Assembly (NCBI GenBank): GCA_009838965.1
Contig: VXQP01000023.1
Span: 1 to 42,160, forward strand
DNA from: Chloroflexota bacterium
GTDB lineage: Bacteria; Chloroflexota; Dehalococcoidia; Lucifugimonadales; Australimonadaceae
Reading direction: 5' to 3'
Length of the DNA: 42,160 nt
Shown here: piece by piece, positions 23,866 through 32,078 of the stretch
How positions within the stretch are numbered: position 1 is the first letter of the stretch
Layout: the number at the start of each line of letters is the position of its first letter
Program-made: the position numbers and the translations under genes
Notes under the pieces: model-generated
The model's database searches: none
Told to the model about the DNA's origin: nothing
Seen by the model: the letters and a program-made list of their open reading frames with translations, nothing else

Positions 23866-24192
23866 CTAAGGACGCAGCCTGCGGTTCCTCACGCTGCGGC
23901 GTTTCGCTTCGGCGTCGATCCGGGCGGCTGCGCGGTCCAACAATTCCTCGCGGGAAAGGCTGTCCGCAACGCGCAGCGCTATGCCCCGCGCATCGAAGTC
24001 TGCGACTACTTCCTGCAGCAGCCTGTGGCGCCGTTCAACCACTGTTTCCGCGTGCGATTCCTCTTCGTGTCTTACGGAAAGTAGTCGCAGATACTCGCGG
24101 ACCAGCGCCGACACGGTCGTATCCAATTCCGCCGCACGGACGCGCGCGGAGCGGTATGTTTCGTCGTCCACAGCCACAGTGATGTTCTTCAT
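23866..24192 (-). CDS. Ribbon-helix-helix protein, orphan antitoxin-like
   Basis: The 108-residue protein starts MKNITVAVDDETYRSARVRAAE, followed by DTTVSALVREYLRLL, a ribbon-helix-helix DNA-binding domain as in VapB/CopG antitoxins. The rest is charged and helical (VVERRHRLLQEVVADFDARG) with an Arg-rich end. GGAG lies about 9 bases before the ATG at 24192; an upstream ATG at 24222 is possible. No PIN or other toxin gene adjoins it, so it is either an orphan antitoxin or a stand-alone regulator. Near-identical repeat blocks flank it on both sides. Confidence 0.78.
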   Translation of the reverse strand: MKNITVAVDDETYRSARVRAAELDTTVSALVREYLRLLSVRHEEESHAETVVERRHRLLQEVVADFDARGIALRVADSLSREELLDRAAARIDAEAKRRSVRNRRLRP

Positions 24193-24285
24193 CGACACAT
24201 CTCCACAGTAACTGTGACGCACAGTCTAACGGTAATTCCGTGCTTGTCAAACCGCACAACCAGTGGCCCCACAGTTTGCACGGCA

Positions 24286-24511
24286 TTTGTCATTTCGAGC
24301 GGAGCCGAGAAATCTCTTACGGGCACACCTCTCCCCCCGGGAGAGAGCCTACCCTGAGCTTGCCGAATGGGTCGACGCGCTTGCGCGGCGGGTGAGGGTG
24401 AACCGGCGGTGTGGCGTGGGGATGGGCTTTGTCATGCTGAGCGGAGCGCAGCGGAGTCGAAGTATCTCTCGGGTGTCTCTCGTCGTTCCCGCGCTTTAGC
24501 GCGCAACCTCG
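24286..24511. repeat. Composite repeat B, C, B, A in the gap before Rieske oxygenase 1
   Basis: Short B lies at 24286-24324, long C with the CCTGAGCTTGCCGAATGGG insert at 24325-24403, full B at 24428-24475 and an A-like GCGCTTTAGCGC unit at 24481-24511. The long C copy is almost identical to 23762-23840. No gene is seen. Confidence 0.75.
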
Positions 24512-24521
24512 CCCCGCCCGC

Positions 24522-25754
24522 CTACGCGGGCAATTCGCCCCCGTACTCCGCCCAGAGCGCGTGATACTCTGCCTCGATCGCCTCGGGCTGGTCCACCAGG
24601 AACGGGAAGCGCGGGGGGTACCGTGTCGGCGCGAACTGCCCTATCTCTGCACGGATGCGCGGAAGCGGCACCATCGCATTCCGGCCTGCGTCGCGCAGGA
24701 TGCCCTTGGGGTCGCCGCCGTCCTCGATGACGGCCAGGTCGTCCATGAACTGCTTGCGCAGCATGATGACGCCCCGGTCGCTCTCGCCCAGGTGCTCGTT
24801 CCACCGGTCGGAGACGGCGCCCTGCCCCACCCACGCGATGAAGTCCTGGTTCATGATATGGCTCGATATCCAGCGCCCCGTCTTTTCGTCCACGATGGGC
24901 GAGTGCCAGTACGGGATGCGCTCCTGCTCGAACGGCTGCTCCCCGGGGATCGGGTCGATGAACCACCCGACGCTGAGCGTGTGCTCGTCGTCTATCGGCA
25001 CCCTCCACTCGAAGTGGCCCGTGTACAGCGCGTTCGGCCACAGGCAGACGCGCCCCACCTTCCAAAGCTCGTTCTCCTCATCCGTGTCCGAGCGGATGCG
25101 GAGGTACCGGATGCCGAACTCGAACTCGTCGAACCCGATGCGCGTATGCGTCGGCGAGTAGCCGGGATCGCCCTTGAGGCGGAGCGACTGGTTCGAGTGC
25201 AGCCACTCGAAGTGCACCGGGTCTATCGAGTTCTCCTGGCACTGCAGCCAGTTGCACGGTATCTCCGAGAACACCACCTGCTTGTAGCCCCGGTCGTAGT
25301 AGCGGTCCCAGTCCCACAGCTCCGGCACCGGCTCTTCGCCGATGTACGCCCACAGCAGACCTGCTTTCGCCTGCACGTGGTACGCCGTCGCGCGCACCTT
25401 CTCCTTGAAGTTCGCCTCCGGGTGGGAGATCTGTTCGTACGGCTGCCCGATGCAGCGTCCCGTCGTATCGAACAGCCACCCGTGGTAGCTGCACCGCAGC
25501 CCGCCATCCTCCTCCACCCACCCGTACGACAGGTCCGCCCGACGGTGCGGACAGTGACGCTCCAGCAGCCCGTACTCGCCCGACACGTCCCTGAACAGCA
25601 CGAGGTCCTCGCCCATCAGGCGGATGGGCTTCACCGGGTTGTCGTCCAGCTCCCCGACGGCGGCCACCGGATGCCAGTAACGGCGCATCAGCCGTCCCAT
25701 CGGCGTGCCGGGCCCCACCTTGGCGAGCAGGTCATTCTGTTCGGGCGTCAGCAT
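24522..25754 (-). CDS. Rieske non-heme iron oxygenase 1 (phthalate dioxygenase-like alpha subunit)
   Basis: The 410-residue protein has a Rieske [2Fe-2S] site: Cys68-x-His70, then Cys88-x2-His91. The mononuclear iron ligands lie near residue 185 in NSIDPVHFEWLH (D-x2-H-x4-H), with a later Asp in HIMNQDFIAW. The class hydroxylates or demethylates aromatic or alicyclic substrates with O2 and electrons from a separate reductase, which is not encoded here. The ATG at 25754 gives MLTPEQNDLLAKVGPGTPMG, the same start seen in the three paralogues; GGAGGAA lies upstream. It is a single gene flanked by repeats. Confidence 0.93.
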   Translation of the reverse strand: MLTPEQNDLLAKVGPGTPMGRLMRRYWHPVAAVGELDDNPVKPIRLMGEDLVLFRDVSGEYGLLERHCPHRRADLSYGWVEEDGGLRCSYHGWLFDTTGRCIGQPYEQISHPEANFKEKVRATAYHVQAKAGLLWAYIGEEPVPELWDWDRYYDRGYKQVVFSEIPCNWLQCQENSIDPVHFEWLHSNQSLRLKGDPGYSPTHTRIGFDEFEFGIRYLRIRSDTDEENELWKVGRVCLWPNALYTGHFEWRVPIDDEHTLSVGWFIDPIPGEQPFEQERIPYWHSPIVDEKTGRWISSHIMNQDFIAWVGQGAVSDRWNEHLGESDRGVIMLRKQFMDDLAVIEDGGDPKGILRDAGRNAMVPLPRIRAEIGQFAPTRYPPRFPFLVDQPEAIEAEYHALWAEYGGELPA

Positions 25755-25777
25755 CTCAAACGATTCCTCCGATTCCC

Positions 25778-25968
25778 CGTCATTCCCGCGAAGGGCGGGA
25801 ATCCAGAGTGCGCTCCGGCTACGCAACGATTCGCCAACGCGCGAGCGTAAAGGTAAGCCGCGCCCTGCAGGGTGTCAACGCGGTTCCGTCGTTCCTGCGC
25901 AGGCAGGAACCCCGCCCCCACCTCTCCTTGGGGGAGAGGTCGACGCGCTTGCGCGGCGGGTGAGGGCG
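25778..25968. repeat. Element A copies and element C between oxygenase 1 and the esterase
   Basis: An A variant (CATTCCCGCGAAGGGCGGGAATC) lies at 25778-25804, A at 25888-25911 and C at 25918-25968 with the arm GCGCTTGCGC. The C copy ends at the esterase stop codon. Confidence 0.75.
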
Positions 25969-25969
25969 C

Positions 25970-27124
25970 TTAAAACCTCCCGAAGAACTCCCGGATCGCC
26001 TCCGCCCCCGCGAAGCCCGCGCTGCCGTCGACCGTCGGCCACTCGTGCCCGAAGTTGTCGACCCTGTAGTACCACACCTCGTTGCCGCCCGCGCAACCGA
26101 CGTGCCGGCGTCGCGTCGTGTTCGCGTTGAGCGTATCCGTCTCCACGGTCGAGCACCCGTTCCTCTCGCTCCAGTACGCGATGATCTCGTCGTGGGCGGG
26201 CGCTCCCGGCCCGCCGCTCGGATCGACGATGCCGTCGACGGGCACCACCGTGTCGTCGAGCCCCGATATCTGGAGGAGCGGGAACGGAGCAGCGCTGTCC
26301 CTGTCCTCCCACGCGCTGCCCCATGCCGCTCCGACCACCGACGCCGCGCCCCGGAAGACGCCGGGCGCCTCCATCGCCAGCAGGTAGCTCATCATCCCGC
26401 CGTTCGAGAACCCTGCCGCGAAGGTACGCTCGGGATCGAGGCCGTGCTCGTGCTGCAGGCTCCGAGCCAGCGCGCTCAGGAAGCCGATGTCATCGTCGAC
26501 GCCCGGGAACGTGTGCGCGTTCCAGTACGGCGTCCCTTCATAGTTGCCGCTGCCCTGCGGGTAGACCACCGCGAACCCGTTGGCGTCGGCGACGCGGTCC
26601 AGCCCGACCCACGCCCGGGTCTCGCCCGCGTTCCCTCCGTGACCGTGCAGGAAGAAGACCAGCGGAGCGTTCGCCGGCAGGTCCTGAGGTGCGTGGTAGA
26701 GGTAATGCCGGGTAACGCCGTCGTGTTCGAACGTCAGGAACGTGCCCGTATCGGGCGCGGGTTTCCCCCCGTCGACGCTCGGCTTCTCCTCGCAGAACCC
26801 CCGGCACGTCGCGTCATCGCCGCCCTTCGCGATGCACGCCTCATGGCACGCTTCGGGATCTGCGTCGCCGTCCTTCCCTGTGACGTCGTCCTTGCCCTCG
26901 TCCTCCTTCGCCGGAGGCTCGACCGTGCCGCCTGCGCAGAACGTGCGGCAGCTCGCATCGCTGCCGCCCTTCGCGATGCACGTCGCATGGCACACCGCGA
27001 AATCGGCATCTCGCGTGTCCGGTGTAGGAGTCGAGGCCGGCGTCGGTTCTTCGTCGCAGCCGAGCGCTCCGGCCAGTACCAACACGCAAACTGCACAGAG
27101 GATGGACAGGACAGAACGATTCAT
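25970..27124 (-). CDS. Secreted lipoprotein esterase, LpqC/PHB-depolymerase-like, with twin Cys motifs
   Basis: The 384-residue protein has a lipoprotein signal (VLAGALGC, Cys23). Two copies of a Cys-x3-Cys-x9-Cys-x3-Cys motif follow at residues 45-63 and 93-111 (each near CIAKGGxDAxCRxFC). An alpha/beta-hydrolase domain follows with LVFFLHGHGGNAGETRAW, the nucleophile GFSNGGMMSYLL, Asp in ISGLDDTVVPVDG and His in FGHEWP. It resembles LpqC, feruloyl esterase and polyhydroxybutyrate depolymerase and probably cuts extracellular esters. The Cys repeats could form disulfide-linked helical hairpins for attachment or binding. It lies between two Rieske genes, so it may release their substrate; that is inference. 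Confidence 0.87.
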   Translation of the reverse strand: MNRSVLSILCAVCVLVLAGALGCDEEPTPASTPTPDTRDADFAVCHATCIAKGGSDASCRTFCAGGTVEPPAKEDEGKDDVTGKDGDADPEACHEACIAKGGDDATCRGFCEEKPSVDGGKPAPDTGTFLTFEHDGVTRHYLYHAPQDLPANAPLVFFLHGHGGNAGETRAWVGLDRVADANGFAVVYPQGSGNYEGTPYWNAHTFPGVDDDIGFLSALARSLQHEHGLDPERTFAAGFSNGGMMSYLLAMEAPGVFRGAASVVGAAWGSAWEDRDSAAPFPLLQISGLDDTVVPVDGIVDPSGGPGAPAHDEIIAYWSERNGCSTVETDTLNANTTRRRHVGCAGGNEVWYYRVDNFGHEWPTVDGSAGFAGAEAIREFFGRF

Positions 27125-27215
27125 GGGGTCTCTCTAAGGTGGTGGCGCAGTGAACTACGACGCGCGCAGGCCGCTGGATTCGTGGTGCGCCCCCCTACCC
27201 AACCTCACCCAAAAA

Positions 27216-28526
27216 CTATGCCCCGTTGTGCCCGTTCGAGCCCATCCGCGCCGCCAGCGCCTCCGCGTTCCGCTTCCACACGGACGACCACTCCTCCGTC
27301 TTGGAGATGACCTCCTGCCACGCGCCGATGTGGTTGAAGACGTTGGCCGACGCCTCGCGGACCACGTGCGGCGCCTCCGCGCCGTCCTGCACCTGCCGCG
27401 TCGCCTTCAGCAGCAGGCGCCGCGAGAGCGCGACCGCCTTGTCCGTGTAGCCGAGGTGCTCCGTCGTCCGGTCCTGTATCGCGCCCTCCCCCTCCGTCGC
27501 CCACATATCGTGGACGGGGAAGCTCGGCCCCATGCCGAGGAAGCTGCGCGTCCGCATCTCCTCGCGGTCCTGCAGGTAGCGGTTCCGCAGGTTGCGCTCG
27601 TTCGTGTAATCGTCCTTCAGCCCCTCGAACATCGTGAGCCCGAGCGCGTTCTTCGGCAGCGGCCCTTCCGAGCGCACCATGAACATGAACTTCCAGTGAT
27701 GCGTGTCGTCTACCGGCACATGCCAGTTCACTCCGTACACGCCCGGGAACGCCGGGAACGACGCCAGGTTCGGATAGATGAAGTTCGTGATGCGCACGTA
27801 GTCGTCGCCAGCGTCCGTGTCGCGCACCGCGTAGATGCGGATGCCGTAGTCAGTCTCCTCGACCTCGATCGTTGGCGACGGATCGTCGCCCATCATGCGG
27901 TTCGATGTGGCCGCCCCGCCCTGCACGTTGCCCGTCGCGACGCGGCTCCCGCTGGCGTCCTCGCGGATGAAGAAGTGCAGGAACGAGAGGTGCTGCGGGT
28001 CGATGTTGCCCTCGTTCCCCTGCTGGTAGTTGCACTCGTGGTAGATCTTCGTGACGACGCGGTTCTCCGGTGCGATGTCCAGGAACTCGTACGCCGGCAG
28101 CAGCGGTGGCTCGCCCGGCCCCAGGTACGCGAACACGACACCCGCGCGCTCCTGCACCGGGTACGAGAGCAGTTGGATCTTGTCCTTGAACGTGCTGCCC
28201 TCCGGCTCGCCCGGCTGCTCCAGGCAGTTGCCGTGGATGTCGTACAGCCAGCCGTGGTACAGGCAGCGCAGGCCGCCGTCCTCGATGCGAGCGTAGCTCA
28301 GGTCTGCCGCGCGGTGCGCGCAGTGCCGCGCCACGAGTCCGAGGCGGTCGTACTGGTCCCGGAAGAGCGTCAGGTCTTCGCTCAGAACGCGCACCGGCAT
28401 CGGAGCGCTGCCCGGCTCGATCTCCTCCGCCAGCGCGACCGGCTGCCAGTAGCGCCGGAGCAGGTCGCCCGCGGGATCGCTCGGCCCCGTTCGGCAAAGC
28501 AGTTCGTTCTCTTCCTTCGTCAACAT
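27216..28526 (-). CDS. Rieske non-heme iron oxygenase 2
   Basis: The 436-residue alpha subunit has Cys69-x-His71 and Cys88-x2-His91 for the [2Fe-2S] cluster. GNIDPQHLSFLH carries the mononuclear iron ligands. It differs from oxygenase 1 in having Ala after the first Cys (CAHR for CPHR) and a longer C-terminal region. An aromatic or ether substrate is likely, but the exact one is unknown. A GGGAGGCGAG Shine-Dalgarno precedes the ATG. The end (GSNGHNGA) is flexible. It is downstream of the dppDF genes with a 147-base gap containing repeat B. Confidence 0.93.
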   Translation of the reverse strand: MLTKEENELLCRTGPSDPAGDLLRRYWQPVALAEEIEPGSAPMPVRVLSEDLTLFRDQYDRLGLVARHCAHRAADLSYARIEDGGLRCLYHGWLYDIHGNCLEQPGEPEGSTFKDKIQLLSYPVQERAGVVFAYLGPGEPPLLPAYEFLDIAPENRVVTKIYHECNYQQGNEGNIDPQHLSFLHFFIREDASGSRVATGNVQGGAATSNRMMGDDPSPTIEVEETDYGIRIYAVRDTDAGDDYVRITNFIYPNLASFPAFPGVYGVNWHVPVDDTHHWKFMFMVRSEGPLPKNALGLTMFEGLKDDYTNERNLRNRYLQDREEMRTRSFLGMGPSFPVHDMWATEGEGAIQDRTTEHLGYTDKAVALSRRLLLKATRQVQDGAEAPHVVREASANVFNHIGAWQEVISKTEEWSSVWKRNAEALAARMGSNGHNGA

Positions 28527-28619
28527 AGCTCGCCTCCCTGGTCTGGCAACGTTGAACGGAACAATGGGAGTCTAGGAGCGCGCCGCCGTGCGGTCAACGC
28601 CGGAAGAGGACGTGGGGAA

Positions 28620-28668
28620 CCTTGTCATTTCGAGCGAAGCGCAGCGAAGTCGAGAAATCTCTCGGGCC
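28620..28668. repeat. Element B repeat between oxygenase 2 and dppF
   Basis: TTGTCATTTCGAGCGAAGC...GAGAAATCTCTCGGG, a single B unit lying just after the dppF stop on the minus strand, where it could act as a 3' end. Confidence 0.7.
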
Positions 28669-28673
28669 TCTCC

Positions 28674-29645
28674 CTAATACAGATGACACGCCACGAAGTG
28701 CCCCGGCGTCTCCTCTTTCCACTCCGGCGCGACCTCCGCGCAGACGTCCTTCGCGAACGGGCAGCGCGGGTGGAAGCGGCAGCCGGACGGCGGGTTGAGG
28801 GGGCTCGGCACCTCGCCCTGCAGGATCATCTCGTCGCGCTGCAGCGCCGGGTGCGCGGGAAGCGCCGCCGAGAAGAGCGCCTGCGTGTACGGGTGCAGCG
28901 GATGCTCGTACAGGTCGTCCGTCTCCGCCCGCTCGACGATCTCGCCGAGATACATGACCGCCACCTCGTGCGCGAGGTAGCGGACCGTCGCGAGGTTGTG
29001 CGACACCATCAGGTAGCTCACGTTGTGCTCCACCTGCAGGTCCCGCAGCAGGTTCATGATCTGCGCCTGCACCGACACGTCCAGCGCCGACACTGGCTCG
29101 TCGAGCACGATCAGCGACGGCTCCACGCTGAGCGCGCTCGCCATCGCGATGCGCTGCCGCTGCCCCCCGCTGAACTCGTGCGGGAAGAGGTCGGCCTGCT
29201 CCGGGCGCAGTCCCACGTCGTTCAGCAGCTCCAGCACGCGCTCGCGCGCCTCGCGCCCGCTCACGTGCTTATTGACCACCAGCGGCTCCGCGATGATGTC
29301 GCGTACCCGCATCCGCGGGCTGAGCGAGCTCCACGGGTCCTGGAAGACCGCCTGCACCTGCATGCGGAACTGCCGCAACTCCTGCCCGCCGAGCGCATGG
29401 ATGTCCTGCCCTTCCATCGAGATGGTGCCGCCTGTCGGTGTTTCGAGGCGAAGCACCAGCTTCGCCGTCGTCGTCTTGCCGCAGCCCGACTCGCCCACGA
29501 GCGCGAGCGTCTGGCCGCGCCGCACTTCGAAGCTGATGCCGTCGACGGCGCGCACCCAGCCCACCGTCTTCATCAGCACCAACCCCTCGGTCACGGGGAA
29601 GTGCTTCTGCAGGTTCTCGGCCCTTACGAGGACGTCGGCTTCCAC
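28674..29645 (-). CDS. dppF: Oligopeptide/dipeptide-type ABC transporter ATPase, DppF-like
   Basis: The 323-residue ATPase has Walker A GESGCGKTTTAK, the Q-loop VFQDPWSSLSPR, the signature FSGGQRQRIAMA, Walker B LIVLDEPVSALDVS and the switch His in MVSHNL. The family C-terminal zone SGCRFHPRCPFAKDVC, a likely Fe-S or Cys cluster motif, is present. It powers uptake by the DppB/DppC permeases. The start is GTG at 29645 with GGAGGAG upstream, and the gene overlaps dppD by 22 bases. Peptide-family transporters also import glycosides, nickel or small aromatics, so the substrate is open. Confidence 0.93.
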   Translation of the reverse strand: MEADVLVRAENLQKHFPVTEGLVLMKTVGWVRAVDGISFEVRRGQTLALVGESGCGKTTTAKLVLRLETPTGGTISMEGQDIHALGGQELRQFRMQVQAVFQDPWSSLSPRMRVRDIIAEPLVVNKHVSGREARERVLELLNDVGLRPEQADLFPHEFSGGQRQRIAMASALSVEPSLIVLDEPVSALDVSVQAQIMNLLRDLQVEHNVSYLMVSHNLATVRYLAHEVAVMYLGEIVERAETDDLYEHPLHPYTQALFSAALPAHPALQRDEMILQGEVPSPLNPPSGCRFHPRCPFAKDVCAEVAPEWKEETPGHFVACHLY

Positions 29646-30664
29646 TTCTCCTCCAGTAGCCAGCAGGCGGCGGTGTGTCCCCCGGAGCCGGTGAACTCGG
29701 CGGGGTACGCCTCTTCGCACCGGTCGTGAACGTGGGGACAGCGCACCGCGAACCGGCAGCCCTGCGGCAGCGCGAACAGCGCGGGCGGCTGACCCTCTAT
29801 CGCCGTGAGCCGCTCGACGCGCTCCTCCATCTTCGGGATGGAGCCGAGCAACGCCTGCGTGTACGGGTGCGACGGGTTGTCGAATATCTCATGGATGCCG
29901 CCCTGCTCCACGATGCGCCCCGCGTACATCACCGCGACCCGGTCGCACATCCGCGCCACGACGCCCAGATCGTGCGTGATGAACAGGATGGCGACGCCCG
30001 TCTCGCGCTGTATCTCCTTCAGCAGGTTGAGGTACTGCGCCTGTATCGTCACGTCCAGCGCCGTCGTCGGCTCGTCGGCGATGAGCAGCCGCGGCTGGCT
30101 CTCGATGGCGATGCCGCCCACAACGCGCTGCTTCATGCCGCCGCTCATCTGGTGCGGGAAGTCGGAGAGCCGGCGCTCCGGTGCGGCCACGCGCATCATC
30201 CGCAGCACCTCCATCGCCCGGTCCCTGACGGACTGCTTGCTCCTGCGTCCGCCGTTCCGTCCGCTGCGAGCCGCGATCGATTCCGTGAGCTGGTTGCCGA
30301 TGGTGAACACCGGGTTCAGTGCCGTCTGCGGGTCCTGCAGGATCATGGATATCTTGCGTCCCCGCATCTCGCGAACGTCCGGCATCCGCATGCGCACGAT
30401 GTCGTCGCCGTCGAGCAGGATGCGCCCGTCCACGATGCGCGCGGCCTCAGGCAGCAGGCGCAGCAGCGAGAGCGCCGTCATGCTCTTACCGGAGCCGGAC
30501 TCCCCCACGAGCCCGAGCGTCTCGCCCTCGCGTATCTGGAAACTGACGCCGTCGACGGCGCGCGTCACCCCCCACTTCGTGAAGAGGTGCGTCTGCAACT
30601 CCTGCACGTCCAGGACGACGTTGCCCGCGTTCCGCTCAGTGCTGCTCACGCTCTCGCCAATCAC
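29624..30664 (-). CDS. dppD: Oligopeptide/dipeptide-type ABC transporter ATPase, DppD-like
   Basis: The 346-residue ATPase has Walker A GESGSGKSMTAL, Q-loop ILQDPQTALNPVF, signature MSGGMKQRVVGGIA, Walker B LLIADEPTTALDVT and ITHDLGVVARMCDR. The C-terminal GCRFAVRCPHVHDRC is the usual Cys motif. An Arg-rich insert (RSGRNGGRRSKQ) lies before the signature. The start is GTG at 30664, overlapping the stop of Rieske oxygenase 3 (GTGA). Translation is therefore coupled to that oxygenase, and the ATPases are made with it rather than with the permeases. Confidence 0.93.
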   Translation of the reverse strand: MIGESVSSTERNAGNVVLDVQELQTHLFTKWGVTRAVDGVSFQIREGETLGLVGESGSGKSMTALSLLRLLPEAARIVDGRILLDGDDIVRMRMPDVREMRGRKISMILQDPQTALNPVFTIGNQLTESIAARSGRNGGRRSKQSVRDRAMEVLRMMRVAAPERRLSDFPHQMSGGMKQRVVGGIAIESQPRLLIADEPTTALDVTIQAQYLNLLKEIQRETGVAILFITHDLGVVARMCDRVAVMYAGRIVEQGGIHEIFDNPSHPYTQALLGSIPKMEERVERLTAIEGQPPALFALPQGCRFAVRCPHVHDRCEEAYPAEFTGSGGHTAACWLLEEKWKPTSS

Positions 30665-31935
30665 GCAACCCCGACCGCGAACCGCTCTTCCAGCGGCCGC
30701 TCGGCCTTCCAGGAGCTGTCCGCCGGCTGCACGTACGCGTCGGAGCAGATCAACTCATAGTCCCCCTGCTCCCACACGCCCGGCGGCTCGACGCCCTCTT
30801 CCGCGAGCGCGATAGCGGCCTTGATGTACAGCTTGCGCGCCTTGATGATCGCCGCGTCGGTCGTCCCCAGGTGCTCGGCAGTGCGGTCGACGATGGGGCC
30901 CATGCTCTCCTGCACCGCGTTGTCCTGCACGAACAGCCCGCGGATGCCGGACCAGCTCTCTTTCTTCATCAGTTCGCGGTCCTGCAGCCACATGTTCTGC
31001 GGTCCGGCGTGCTTCACGAACGTCTTGGGGTCGAACGAGTAGTAGCCCCGGTACTCCTTCAACTGCTCCTTCAACTCGTCGGACATCGGCGTGTCCTGGT
31101 TGAAGCACACGTCCCAGGCCCAGCACGTGCCGTCGTCGCGCGGCACCCACATGTTCCAGATGCGGTTCTCCCCCCTCGCGAACGGCGGGTACGACGACGC
31201 GGGCATGATGTGCGGCGTTATCCGCACGTAGCGCTTGTCCTCCTCCGGCCCCCGCCGTATCGCGGCGTAGCGGAAGCCGTAGGTCGTCTCTTCTATCTCG
31301 AGCTTCGGCCTCGTGTCGTTGAACATGAGGTTGTTGCCCAACCGCCTGCCGGGCGCGGCCATCGGCCCCCGGGCGGTGTTGTGCAGGAACGACGCGTGCA
31401 CCGTGTCGATACCGCCCTCGAGGCTCTGGAGCCAGTTCGCGTCCTGTATCCACTTCGCCATGATCCGGTTCGATTCCGGCATCGTCGTCCACAGGTAAAC
31501 GGGGAACGGCGGTTCGCTCTCCGGAGCGCCCATGTACACCCATATCGCGCCCCCGTGCTCCCGCACCGCGTACGACCCTGCCCGCACCTTGTTGCGGAAT
31601 CCGCTCTCCGCCGGCTCGGTCGGCATGTCCACGCAACGGCCGGATACGTCGAACTTCCAGCCGTGGTAGAGGCAGCGCAGACCGTCGTATTCGTTGCGGG
31701 CGAGCGCGAGCGACACCCCTCGGTGCGGGCAGTACTCGGAAAGGATGCCCACCGCGCCGCTCGTGTCGCGGAACGCGACGAGGTCCTCGTTCAGCAGGCG
31801 GAAGCGCACCGGAGCGCCGTCAGCCTCCAGTTCGTCAGAGATCAGCGCGGGCAGCCAGTAGCGGCGGAAGAGCGCGCCCATCAGTGTGCCCCTGCTCGTG
31901 TGGGTGATGAGCTCGTTGTCAGCGTGGCTCAACAT
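30661..31935 (-). CDS. Rieske non-heme iron oxygenase 3, coupled to transporter ATPases
   Basis: The 424-residue protein has Cys69-x-His71 and Cys88-x2-His91 and the iron ligands in GGIDTVHASFLH. Its start MLSHADNELITHTSRGTLMG follows a GAGGAGG site. It is closest in layout to phthalate 4,5-dioxygenase-type oxygenases, with LFVQDNAVQESMGPIVDRTAEHLG in the C-terminal region, a stretch shared with oxygenase 4. Its stop overlaps dppD, and its 5' end faces the divergent promoter of the solute-binding protein. This suggests that the oxygenase acts on what the transporter brings in. No reductase or ferredoxin adjoins. Confidence 0.94.
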   Translation of the reverse strand: MLSHADNELITHTSRGTLMGALFRRYWLPALISDELEADGAPVRFRLLNEDLVAFRDTSGAVGILSEYCPHRGVSLALARNEYDGLRCLYHGWKFDVSGRCVDMPTEPAESGFRNKVRAGSYAVREHGGAIWVYMGAPESEPPFPVYLWTTMPESNRIMAKWIQDANWLQSLEGGIDTVHASFLHNTARGPMAAPGRRLGNNLMFNDTRPKLEIEETTYGFRYAAIRRGPEEDKRYVRITPHIMPASSYPPFARGENRIWNMWVPRDDGTCWAWDVCFNQDTPMSDELKEQLKEYRGYYSFDPKTFVKHAGPQNMWLQDRELMKKESWSGIRGLFVQDNAVQESMGPIVDRTAEHLGTTDAAIIKARKLYIKAAIALAEEGVEPPGVWEQGDYELICSDAYVQPADSSWKAERPLEERFAVGVA

Positions 31936-31957
31936 GCGGCGCCTCCTCTGCTTTTCA

Positions 31958-31986
31958 TTGGCGCGCTCACGCTCGATGCGTATAAT
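31958..31986 (+). promoter_or_regulatory. Sigma-70-like promoter of the solute-binding protein gene
   Basis: TTGGCG (31958-31963), a 17-base spacer and a perfect TATAAT (31981-31986). Predicted start is near 31993, leaving an 86-base leader. It lies in the 143-base gap between divergent oxygenase 3 and the binding protein. Confidence 0.75.
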
Positions 31987-32078
31987 GCGCCCCTGCTCTT
32001 GCAGCCGTGCACCTCAAATCTTAACGGGCGCGCACGGTTTCGCAACAGCATACGCTCATACGCGATAAGGGAGGCGTC

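Noticed and set aside
27150-29729. 859-residue plus-strand frame
   Set aside because: Antisense to oxygenase 2 and dppF, both with clear motifs; composition is that of a shadow frame.
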